Assembly: GCA_020024645.1 (NCBI GenBank)
Contig: JAHHTN010000092.1
Location: 1 to 6,628, forward strand
Origin: Faecalimonas sp.
GTDB lineage: Bacteria; Bacillota; Clostridia; Lachnospirales; Lachnospiraceae
Reading direction: 5' to 3'
DNA: 6,628 nt
The first letter of the stretch is position 1; each line of letters opens with the position of its first letter. The translations under genes and the position numbers were made by a program. Under the pieces are notes generated by a model. That model searched no databases, was not told the origin of the DNA, and saw nothing but the letters and a program-made list of their open reading frames with translations. Positions 1-5,282 of this stretch are shown here, one piece after another.

Positions 1-98
1 GAACGATCGAGCTGAATGCCGTAGCTTTCGTCCGGCAAAAGCTCATCGCTGCCGACGGTGTGGGGCGTGTGGATGTCGGAGCGGGCCGCAGCAGCTAA
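1..98 (+). CDS. Possible 3' end of a GC-rich gene, product unknown (5' partial)
   Basis: One forward frame (codons from base 3) is open from the window edge to a TAA at 96-98 and would encode about 31 residues ending in ...DVGAGRSS. Codon third positions are mostly G or C. Base composition is 61 G/C in 95 bases, sharply unlike everything after it. The same codon register is also open on the opposite strand, so the coding strand is not certain, and the fragment is too short to assign to a family. The stop codon abuts the A-run and ribosome binding site of the next gene. It may be the end of a laterally acquired gene or a chimeric join in the assembly. No function is proposed. Confidence 0.3.
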   Translation, partial: TIELNAVAFVRQKLIAADGVGRVDVGAGRSS

Positions 99-111
99 AA
101 AAAAGGTGGTG
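96..111 (+). repeat. 16-base direct repeat, copy 1 (A-run plus GGTGGTG ribosome binding site)
   Basis: The sequence TAAAAAAAAGGTGGTG occurs identically here and at 2228-2243. In both places it is the ribosome binding region of the gene that follows. This copy begins exactly where the GC-rich segment ends. The GGTGGTG element lies 5 bases before the GTG start at 117. Confidence 0.7.
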
Positions 112-116
112 GGAAT

Positions 117-1187
117 GTGGTTGACAATGGCAGCATATCATATTTAACAAAATTACAAATAAAAAATGTTGTTGACTATACAACACACTTTTTTAATCAA
201 GAAATAGAACTCGAGGGAAAGAACTTCTTTTTTAAAAATCCAAAAAAGAAAGGGTATGAGTTTATTAATTATTTGGGGTTTAGCTACTGGAGAGGAAAGA
301 CAAAAATAATTATATCTTTTTCTTATTCAAGATTCAGCGGTACGGATAATTTTAAACTTTGCGAGAATGAGAAGACCATTAAAAAAATACATACTAGAAT
401 TATACAAATATTACAAGTGATAACAGGTGAAGCCATAACCAAGAAAGATGTTTCAATAAATGGGCTAGATATAACCAACCAGGTGGAGTGCAGAACTAAA
501 GAGTATTATCAAGTATTGAATTTGATATACAGAGCATTAAAAAAAAATTATGGTGGTACTTTGTATTTTCACGATATAGATTCATCAAGAAAAGAATTAC
601 AAGGATTTTCTTTATTTGAACCAGGAAGAGGGAGAAAAGAAGCTAAGACCTTTTTTAAGATTTACAACAAAATAAAAGAGAGACAGGAAGCAGAGAAGAG
701 GGAAGCGGGACAAGTTCAGGCATTAAGAGGGGAGTTATCATTAAAAAAAATACAACTGAAAAAATTAAAATTAATAAATATTGACGGAGTTACTAGGGAG
801 AACCTGGACGGAATATATTTAGCGACAGTATCAAATATATTAAAAGAGAACTTGCAAAAAGTTATAGATGAAGACCTTAAACAATTAAGGGAAGTTGCTA
901 AAACTTTTGACAAGATTAATTTTATAAAATATGAATATCTGATATTCGATACTCAAGTTTTGAAATCTGTGATAATAGAAGAGCATACAGGACTAAAAGA
1001 AAGAACTAACTTTTATCATAAGAAAGCAGTTATTGAGGAGCTGGAGCAATTAGAAACGACTGGGGAAATTATAAAAGTTTATTCGGGTAACTTTGAGAGA
1101 TTAAAAAAAGTTTTGAAAATTCTTTTCAAGCTGAACTTGAAAGTATCTTGTACCAAAAAAGGGGTTGAATTTGAATGGCTAGAGTAA
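117..1187 (+). CDS. Probable replication initiation protein (phage gene II/X, CRI or Rep_trans-like)
   Basis: This 356-residue protein is probably a rolling-circle-type replication initiator that nicks DNA at an origin. What can be seen: a beta-rich N-terminal half; a segment KKDVSINGLDIT (about residues 109-120) resembling the conserved aspartate-containing strand of these initiators; GGTLYF near residue 145; and the pairing FFKIYNKIKER followed after a short gap by LRGELSLKK (about residues 178-212). That pairing matches the family's 'tfKiYdK..E ... LRiEl' core. No canonical HUH histidine pair is obvious. Tyr pairs such as KEYY (about residues 128-131) are candidates for the nicking residue but are unproven. 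The C-terminal third is helical and Lys/Glu-rich. Translation starts at GTG 117, after AAGGTGGTG; the ATG at 115 is in another frame and closes after 10 codons. The 3' end overlaps the next gene by 13 bases, suggesting coupled translation. A DNA-binding protein of another family remains possible. Confidence 0.55.
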   Translation: MVDNGSISYLTKLQIKNVVDYTTHFFNQEIELEGKNFFFKNPKKKGYEFINYLGFSYWRGKTKIIISFSYSRFSGTDNFKLCENEKTIKKIHTRIIQILQVITGEAITKKDVSINGLDITNQVECRTKEYYQVLNLIYRALKKNYGGTLYFHDIDSSRKELQGFSLFEPGRGRKEAKTFFKIYNKIKERQEAEKREAGQVQALRGELSLKKIQLKKLKLINIDGVTRENLDGIYLATVSNILKENLQKVIDEDLKQLREVAKTFDKINFIKYEYLIFDTQVLKSVIIEEHTGLKERTNFYHKKAVIEELEQLETTGEIIKVYSGNFERLKKVLKILFKLNLKVSCTKKGVEFEWLE

Positions 1188-1663
1188 CAAGAATAACAAA
1201 AGAACAAAAGATTATATTTGCAAATGTATTTTATTTGAGCCAAGACGGATATAAAGCCCTTGAAGCTGCAAAGATACCGAAAAGCCTTGATAATCTTCAA
1301 AAGCTTTTATCTGATAAGAGCTTATCCAAGTACATTGACAAATATAGTGAAGTAATGGAAATAATGGAAGGTAGGACAAAAGAGGCACACATAGCAAAGT
1401 TGGAAGAATTATTTGATAAGGCAGCAGGGAAAAAGCCGTTGAATGACTGGGATAGTAAAAAAGACCAGGTGAAAAAAATTGATTTTAAAGCAGCCGTGAG
1501 TTTGTCAGAAAGAATAGAATCGATAAAAGATTGGGGAAGAACTGGAAACGATATAGAAATAGAATTAGAATTAGGTTCAAATATGAATGATGCAATTACA
1601 GAAACAGAAGAAAAAAGAGATAGCAAAGTAGAAGCACATTTAAGAAAAGAAGGGGTGATGTAG
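1175..1663 (+). CDS. Probable phage terminase small subunit
   Basis: This 162-residue protein is a likely small terminase, the oligomeric DNA-recognition component that marks phage DNA for packaging and hands it to the large terminase. The N-terminal region (about residues 8-50) reads TKEQKIIFANVFYLSQDGYKAL, then LQKLLSDKSLSKYI. This follows the Terminase_2 plan: 'kq..F...yl...n...A', a helix-turn-helix, then 'LL.d..v..yi'. A middle helical, charged segment (residues 55-105) would give the oligomerisation coiled coil, and the acidic C-terminal tail would contact the motor. The length is normal for the family. The ATG at 1175 lies inside the end of the replication gene, with AAGGGG about 10 bases upstream. 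Oddly, no large terminase follows it. The call rests on pattern similarity rather than a catalytic motif; another phage HTH protein is the main alternative. Confidence 0.6.
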   Translation: MARVTRITKEQKIIFANVFYLSQDGYKALEAAKIPKSLDNLQKLLSDKSLSKYIDKYSEVMEIMEGRTKEAHIAKLEELFDKAAGKKPLNDWDSKKDQVKKIDFKAAVSLSERIESIKDWGRTGNDIEIELELGSNMNDAITETEEKRDSKVEAHLRKEGVM

Positions 1664-1664
1664 T

Positions 1665-2129
1665 TTGCTTATACCAATAAACAAAAAAAATAGAGAATTG
1701 ACATATAAACAATTAAATGATATGATGAAAAAAGAAAAAGAAAAATATAAATTCTTTGGTAGTTTATCCCCTCTTCAAGTTCCAGGAATAACAAGGCTGG
1801 AATATTTGAGTATAGAAGAGGGAATAATAATAGGTTACTTGTCAGCAACTATTGATTTAGCAAATGAAAGAGTTATAAATATCTCTCTTCTATCATTTAA
1901 GTTCAAAAAAGAATTTAGAAATGATTTGATGTTTTTTATCAATAGCATCTATAAACTTTATGATAACTTTGAGTTTAGAGTTTGCGACGGTTCACCTGCA
2001 TTCAAAATGGACGAGAAACTTTTTAAAAAATTTGAGTTTGAAAAGTTTGGACCATTAAGAAGCACGATAAAAATAGATAATAAATATTACAATGAATATA
2101 TTTTTTTTAAAAACAAAAGAGCCAAATAA
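1665..2129 (+). CDS. GNAT-like N-acetyltransferase fold protein
   Basis: This 154-residue protein resembles the GNAT fold. A central strand EEGIIIGYLSATID is followed by ISLLSFKFKKEFRND, a helix containing INSIYKLYDNFEFRV, and a C-terminal part KLFKKFEFEKFGPLRSTIKI..KYYNEYIFF. The last part mirrors the GNAT ending in which a 'klGF...G' turn is followed by a substrate strand and a tyrosine-rich last strand. The usual acetyl-CoA loop (Q/RxxGxG/A) is not recognisable, so it may have lost catalysis. Acetyltransferase-like proteins of this size, such as the T7 Gp13 family, are known among podovirus structural genes, which fits its place near the portal. The likely start is TTG at 1665, just past the TAG of the small terminase gene, with AGGGGTGAT 6 bases upstream of it. 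Its stop codon lies in the loop of a perfect hairpin. Acetylated target, if any, unknown. Confidence 0.5.
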   Translation: MLIPINKKNRELTYKQLNDMMKKEKEKYKFFGSLSPLQVPGITRLEYLSIEEGIIIGYLSATIDLANERVINISLLSFKFKKEFRNDLMFFINSIYKLYDNFEFRVCDGSPAFKMDEKLFKKFEFEKFGPLRSTIKIDNKYYNEYIFFKNKRAK

Positions 2130-2136
2130 ATGGCTC
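2119..2136 (+). repeat. Perfect 6-bp hairpin spanning the stop codon of the GNAT-like gene
   Basis: GAGCCA (2119-2124) and TGGCTC (2131-2136) are exact inverted repeats separated by AATAAA, which contains the TAA stop at 2127-2129. No T-run follows, so it does not look like an ordinary intrinsic terminator. It could protect the 3' end of the upstream message or modulate transcription weakly. Confidence 0.5.
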
Positions 2137-2141
2137 ATATG

Positions 2142-2212
2142 GATATACCAGTATTTTCTCCTTTTGATTTCTTTATATATATAATGTTATTATTTTCGTT
2201 CGCTGGTATATC
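2142..2212 (+). repeat. 10-bp perfect inverted repeat with 51-base interior
   Basis: The arms are GATATACCAG at 2142-2151 and CTGGTATATC at 2203-2212, with complete complementarity. In RNA, G2141-T2213 and T2152-G2202 could add wobble pairs, giving a stem of up to 12. No T-run follows the distal arm, so a terminator is unlikely. No flanking target duplication was seen, so a miniature transposon is not supported either. Confidence 0.6.
2180..2185 (+). promoter_or_regulatory. Candidate -10 hexamer
   Basis: TATAAT matches the sigma-70 -10 consensus exactly and lies upstream of the small protein-portal gene cluster. No good -35 hexamer sits at a 16-18 base spacing: TTGATT at 2164-2169 is too close, at 10 bases. 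In DNA this rich in A and T the hexamer may be fortuitous. Confidence 0.2.
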
Positions 2213-2227
2213 TTTATGAACTATTAA

Positions 2228-2243
2228 TAAAAAAAAGGTGGTG
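2228..2243 (+). repeat. 16-base direct repeat, copy 2 (ribosome binding region)
   Basis: It is identical to 96-111. GGTGGTG at 2237-2243 ends 7 bases before the ATG at 2251 and serves as its Shine-Dalgarno sequence. Confidence 0.7.
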
Positions 2244-2250
2244 AAAAATA

Positions 2251-2493
2251 ATGGGGGTAGAGGTATTAATTCCGACAATACTTGCTGGGGCTAGTGCTGG
2301 ATATTCCGCCTACGAACAAAATAAGCAAGGCAAGAAAGCGGAAGCACAAATGAATAAGCAAATGGAAGAAGAGAGAAAGAAACTAGACAAGGAACAGAAA
2401 AAGAAAAAAGAACAAACTTTAGGATTTTATGAGAGCCTAAGGGGCGGAAATGTTTCAATGTTAGCACCGAAACAAGACCAGGTGATAGGCTAA
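2251..2493 (+). CDS. Small helical protein preceding the portal gene, function unknown
   Basis: This 80-residue protein is not assigned to a named family. Residues 3-19 (VEVLIPTILAGASAGYS) form a short hydrophobic, small-residue segment that could be membrane-active or pack in a helix bundle. Residues about 20-56 are rich in Lys, Glu and Gln and look like a continuous helix or coiled coil. The end (LRGGNVSMLAPKQDQVIG) is probably extended. This plan, glycine/alanine helix then charged helix, is seen in small phage virion proteins that sit in or near the portal or are ejected with the DNA, so a minor structural role is a reasonable inference. The ATG follows GGTGGTG at a 7-base spacing, and the TAA stop overlaps the portal ATG by one base (TAATG), implying translational coupling with portal. 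Confidence 0.6.
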   Translation: MGVEVLIPTILAGASAGYSAYEQNKQGKKAEAQMNKQMEEERKKLDKEQKKKKEQTLGFYESLRGGNVSMLAPKQDQVIG

Positions 2494-3998
2494 TGGACTT
2501 TTTAGAGGGAAAAGAAAGAAAACTTTTATCTAGTAGGTATAAAATAGCATACGAAAATAAAATGTCTGTTGACTATTGGATTTCTTTAGCAGCCAAATAT
2601 TTTACTTTGGACGGGTTGCAAAATATAAATGGTGGGGCTACTGGTTTTTCTTACTTGGACAAGCTAAGAAACAAGATTTCTTCTTTGGTTGTTAATAACA
2701 ATTATATATGGGGCTATATAGATGCACCTAAGTTTATAACAATTTCAGAAAGCGACCAAATAGCATTTGAGAAAATAAATGAAAAAGTATTTGATGTTTT
2801 ACAAACAGAAAGCAACTTTGAAGCTGAAAAAGCATCTATATTATCAGATTTCTTAATAGGAACAGCTTGTTTTAAAGTGTCATACACAGCCGATATGTTT
2901 TCACCTGTAAGAATAGACTATTCAAAACTTGAAAATGTAATGCTTGGAAGAGATAGGAACGGAAAGCCTGGTGATGTATTCGAGAAAAAAAGAGTTACAA
3001 AAGGCGATTTACTAGACTCGTTCGGAATAGAAATATTATCAAATGACACAGTCAACAGAATGAGAGAAGATGAGAAAAAAGAAATATATGAGGGTACTAT
3101 ATATGATTACGACCAAAAAAAATATATTTATGCTGTATCATTTGATAGCTCATTCAATGATGTTATATATTCTGAACATATGGATTATAATCCTTGGGTA
3201 ATTGCAAGGTGTGAGAAAATGAGGGAAAGCCCTTATGGAGCTGGACCAGCTATCAAAGCAGTAAAAGAGATAGCACAAATAAATTCTAAAAAAGAAAATA
3301 TAGAAAAAATAGGGGAAAAATTAGCTAAACCCTCTTGGTTCTTCTGGGGAGATATAAGGTTTGCAAAGAGAGCAAGAATTAACACACCTGGAGCAGTTAG
3401 TTTAATGGGTAAACCTGGTACTAACAGTTTTGCACCAGTAAACCAAGGGATAGATTTAAATGTTGAATTTTTTAACCTTGAAGATAACAGACAAACATTG
3501 AATGACTTATTTTTTATAGATTTTATAACAAATATAAAAGATGTGGACACTCTTAAGGGAGTAACGGCAACAGCTACACAGATAGCAGTTACAAAGTTCG
3601 CAGAGCAAATAGAACCTATGTATTCAATGTTACAAAAAGAATTACTTGAACCAACAGTAATGAAAGCCTTTGAATGTTGCAAAAGAGCCAATTTAATTAA
3701 TCTTGAAGATATTGAATATTTAAAAGACCCTTCAAGCAAAATGACAATTAGATTTTATAATGCTATCACAATAGCTCAAGACCAAGACGACCTTGAGAGA
3801 GCTAATATGTATATCAATGACTTAGTTGCAAAGTTTGGACCTCAAGTGGTATTTGCAAATATGAATATATCAAACCATATAGATGCACAAAGAAAAAGAT
3901 ATAGGGTAAAACCTTTAGAATTTGTATCAGGAAAAGAAACAGAAGAGAGACTTGAACAGAATATGCAAGAAACTCAAGCCCCTCTTCCTCAAGAATAA
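2493..3998 (+). CDS. Portal protein (podovirus head-to-tail connector, T7 gp8-like family)
   Basis: This 501-residue protein should form the dodecameric ring at one capsid vertex through which DNA is packaged and ejected and to which the tail attaches. The N-terminus (KERKLLSSRYKIAYENKMS) is a charged helix. About residues 247-275 contain SPYGAGPAIKAVKEIAQINS, the 'G.GP...al.dik.lN' signature of head-tail connecting proteins. PGAVSLM (about 299-305) and then GVTATATQIAVTKFAEQIEP (about 356-375) with LLEPTVMKAFECCKRANLI match the family's 'mTATEv...(a)...l.P...r......ell.P...r.f.il.r.gli' region. The length fits the family (roughly 500-550). The C-terminus is a short Gln/Glu/Pro-rich tail. The start follows AGGTGAT at a 7-base spacing and overlaps the preceding stop. 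A complete, unbroken gene; the most confidently assigned here together with the capsid. Confidence 0.85.
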   Translation: MDFLEGKERKLLSSRYKIAYENKMSVDYWISLAAKYFTLDGLQNINGGATGFSYLDKLRNKISSLVVNNNYIWGYIDAPKFITISESDQIAFEKINEKVFDVLQTESNFEAEKASILSDFLIGTACFKVSYTADMFSPVRIDYSKLENVMLGRDRNGKPGDVFEKKRVTKGDLLDSFGIEILSNDTVNRMREDEKKEIYEGTIYDYDQKKYIYAVSFDSSFNDVIYSEHMDYNPWVIARCEKMRESPYGAGPAIKAVKEIAQINSKKENIEKIGEKLAKPSWFFWGDIRFAKRARINTPGAVSLMGKPGTNSFAPVNQGIDLNVEFFNLEDNRQTLNDLFFIDFITNIKDVDTLKGVTATATQIAVTKFAEQIEPMYSMLQKELLEPTVMKAFECCKRANLINLEDIEYLKDPSSKMTIRFYNAITIAQDQDDLERANMYINDLVAKFGPQVVFANMNISNHIDAQRKRYRVKPLEFVSGKETEERLEQNMQETQAPLPQE

Positions 3999-4013
3999 AA
4001 AAGGAGAAAGAAA

Positions 4014-4328
4014 ATGAAAGAAGAATATACTTTAAAATTAGACGCAGGACAGTGTGGATATTTTGAAACAGTATGGGCTAATTTATATGAACAGACAAAG
4101 CAAAGAGAAGATTTAAATACTGTGGTTAAGGAAATGATACTTAAGATGTATGCTAGTTTATTAATTCAACTGTACTCTCAAAGTTTAGAATTTTTAAAAG
4201 AAAAGAAAAAAAACAATGATTTTGATGAGTTTTTTACAGAAAAGAATATTGATGACCTTATAAATTCTTATGAAAAAGAAATAAAAAAATATGATACAGA
4301 AAAAAATGAGGTTAAAAATGACAAATAA
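4014..4328 (+). CDS. Small acidic helical protein between portal and scaffold, function unknown
   Basis: This 104-residue protein is not recognised. The first part (KEEYTLKLDAGQCGYFETVW) may be a short beta or capping segment. Residues 30-65 form a probable amphipathic helix (VVKEMILKMYASLLIQLYSQSLEFL), and the last 35 residues are strongly charged (Lys/Glu/Asp/Asn). There is no signal peptide or metal site. An AAGGAG sequence at 4001-4006 lies 7 bases before the ATG, predicting strong translation. The gene overlaps the next by 11 bases. Its place between portal and scaffold suggests an assembly or virion-associated role, but this is context only. Confidence 0.6.
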   Translation: MKEEYTLKLDAGQCGYFETVWANLYEQTKQREDLNTVVKEMILKMYASLLIQLYSQSLEFLKEKKKNNDFDEFFTEKNIDDLINSYEKEIKKYDTEKNEVKNDK

Positions 4329-4539
4329 AGAAATACGAGAATATGAAGATTTAAGAAAATCATTATTTGAAGATGTTAATATTCTTAGATTCTTAGAGTT
4401 GTATATCATTGACAGAATGGAAAATATGGAAACATTAAGAGCAGTTGGAAGAGATTCCGAGACTGAAAGAATAAAACTAGAGGGAGTAGCAGAATTAAGA
4501 AAAGAATTATCAGAAAGGAGTGAAAACGAAAATGAATAA
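4318..4539 (+). CDS. Small charged protein upstream of scaffold, function unknown
   Basis: This 73-residue protein is largely helical and charged, with many Arg and Glu residues (RDSETERIKLEGVAELRKEL). No family is recognised. The open frame extends back to an ATG at 4291, but the ATG at 4318 is preferred because TGAGG sits 6 bases before it and it reduces the overlap with the upstream gene to 11 bases. The 3' end overlaps the scaffold start by 8 bases, so three successive genes (4014, 4318, 4532) appear translationally coupled. A small assembly chaperone or virion protein is possible; nothing in the sequence proves it. Confidence 0.55.
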   Translation: MTNKEIREYEDLRKSLFEDVNILRFLELYIIDRMENMETLRAVGRDSETERIKLEGVAELRKELSERSENENE

Positions 4540-5227
4540 AAGACCAAAATTAAATATTCAGATATTCGCAGAAGGTGGAGCAGGTGGAGAACCAACACCA
4601 GGTGCAATAGAAGTACCTGAATATATTAGTACTTATGTTTCAGGGATAGAAGATGAGGGGCAGAGGGGATATTTAGAAACAATGTCCAAAGATGAGCAAG
4701 GTTTAAATACCTTGAAATCTTTTATAAAAGACCCTAATGCAGATTGGAACTTAACAGATGAAACATACAAAGAAACAATACCAAATGCTTCAGATTTAAT
4801 AAAGCAAGTTAAAGATAGTGGATATAATGAACAAGCGGCAAAAATAATGTTAGACCAAAGAGTTGAATATTTAAAAACTCAAAAATCTTTAATGTCTAAA
4901 GAAGAGTTAGCAGCAGAACCAAATATAAAAAATTTTATAGCAACAGAAAAAAATGTAGAAACACAACAAGTTTATGCTTCATTATCAGAAAATGCAGCTG
5001 GAAGAAGAATTTTACTAGAACTAATGAAATTAAAAGGTGGAGAGCCAACACCTGGTTTAACTTCAAATGGCGGAGTAACAAACTACGACCAAAAAACATT
5101 TATAGAAACATTTAATAAAGCAACAAGAGAAAATGACAGAAGTAAGTTATTAGAATTAGAAAATTTTGCAAGAAAAGTAAAAAATCAAGATGCTTTCTAT
5201 TATGATTTTATGCTTTTAGATAAATAA
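4532..5227 (+). CDS. Probable capsid scaffolding protein
   Basis: This 231-residue protein is a likely internal scaffold that guides coat protein into a procapsid and then leaves or is degraded. It sits directly before the capsid gene, as T7 gene 9 does. The N-terminus MNKRPKLNIQIFAEGGAGG carries the 'lnlQlFA(E)GG' signature common in scaffold proteins of phages of Gram-positive and related bacteria. The body is helical and rich in Glu, Lys, Asn and Gln without a catalytic motif. The C-terminal 50 residues (YDQKTFIETFNKATRENDR...LENFARKVKN) form a charged helical segment suitable for coat binding. GGEPTPG occurs twice, at residues 18-24 and 169-175. A GTG at 4520 is in frame, but it overlaps the AAAGGAG Shine-Dalgarno (4514-4520), so the ATG at 4532 is chosen. 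Identity as scaffold is inferred from context, composition and the N-terminal motif. Confidence 0.65.
   Translation: MNKRPKLNIQIFAEGGAGGEPTPGAIEVPEYISTYVSGIEDEGQRGYLETMSKDEQGLNTLKSFIKDPNADWNLTDETYKETIPNASDLIKQVKDSGYNEQAAKIMLDQRVEYLKTQKSLMSKEELAAEPNIKNFIATEKNVETQQVYASLSENAAGRRILLELMKLKGGEPTPGLTSNGGVTNYDQKTFIETFNKATRENDRSKLLELENFARKVKNQDAFYYDFMLLDK
4583..4603 (+). repeat. Intragenic repeat encoding GGEPTPG, copy 1
   Basis: This 21-base unit matches 5036-5056 at 19 of 21 positions; both differences are synonymous. It encodes a Gly/Pro linker-like segment near the N-terminus of the scaffold. Confidence 0.65.
5036..5056 (+). repeat. Intragenic repeat encoding GGEPTPG, copy 2
   Basis: Second copy of the 4583-4603 unit. 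It lies at the junction between the long central region and the last helical segment of the scaffold, consistent with an interdomain linker. Confidence 0.65.
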
Positions 5228-5233
5228 AATTTT

Positions 5234-5240
5234 AAGGAGG
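5234..5240 (+). promoter_or_regulatory. Strong Shine-Dalgarno (AAGGAGG) without a standard start codon at normal distance
   Basis: AAGGAGG is the best ribosome binding site in the window. A start codon is expected 5-9 bases downstream. Position 5247 (6-base spacer) holds ATA, in frame with the capsid gene and followed by 11 more open codons before the ATG at 5283. No ATG, GTG or TTG lies in this frame between the site and 5283. The site either drives a rare AUA start or acts at a distance of 42 bases. Confidence 0.6.
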
Positions 5241-5282
5241 AATACAATAAACAATAAAAATTTAGTAGTAGACCATTCAAAA

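Larger units (their letters stand above)
2130..2250 (+). other. Noncoding gap with long-range inverted repeat and possible promoter element
   Basis: This is the largest gap in the AT-rich part. It holds a perfect 10-base inverted repeat, GATATACCAG (2142-2151) and CTGGTATATC (2203-2212), extendable by a G-T pair on each side and enclosing 51 bases. The enclosed stretch has a pyrimidine-rich tract (about 2154-2174) and an alternating TA tract containing TATAAT at 2180-2185. The last part is the ribosome binding region of the next gene. No open frame of interest was seen. Possible roles, all inferred: a folded RNA element in the transcript, a packaging or origin site bound by the neighbouring small terminase or replication protein, or an operator. 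Confidence 0.5.

Noticed and set aside
115..147. ATG at 115 as the start of the first AT-rich gene
   Set aside because: This frame closes after 10 codons (TAA at 145-147); the GTG at 117 opens the long frame and is correctly spaced from the ribosome binding site.
121..149. TTGACA at 121-126 as a -35 promoter element for the replication gene
   Set aside because: It lies after the GTG start that best fits the ribosome binding site, and no good -10 hexamer is found 16-18 bases downstream (only TATTTA at 14).
2141..2213. Miniature transposon (MITE) with terminal inverted repeats
   Set aside because: Inverted arms are present but flanking bases show no target duplication, and only one copy is visible in the window.
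3233..3739. Open frame of 168 codons on the minus strand inside the portal gene
   Set aside because: It lies wholly opposite a clearly recognised portal gene in an operon that is entirely on the + strand. It shows no recognisable domain; open antisense frames are expected opposite such biased codons.
4291..4317. Upstream ATG at 4291 for the 73-residue gene
   Set aside because: No ribosome binding site precedes it and it would lengthen the overlap with the upstream gene; the ATG at 4318 has TGAGG at a 6-base spacing.
4194..4607. Open frame of 137 codons on the minus strand across the small genes before the scaffold
   Set aside because: The predicted protein is a Phe/Ile/Leu-rich string mirroring AAA/AAT-rich coding on the + strand, and it spans three coupled + strand genes.
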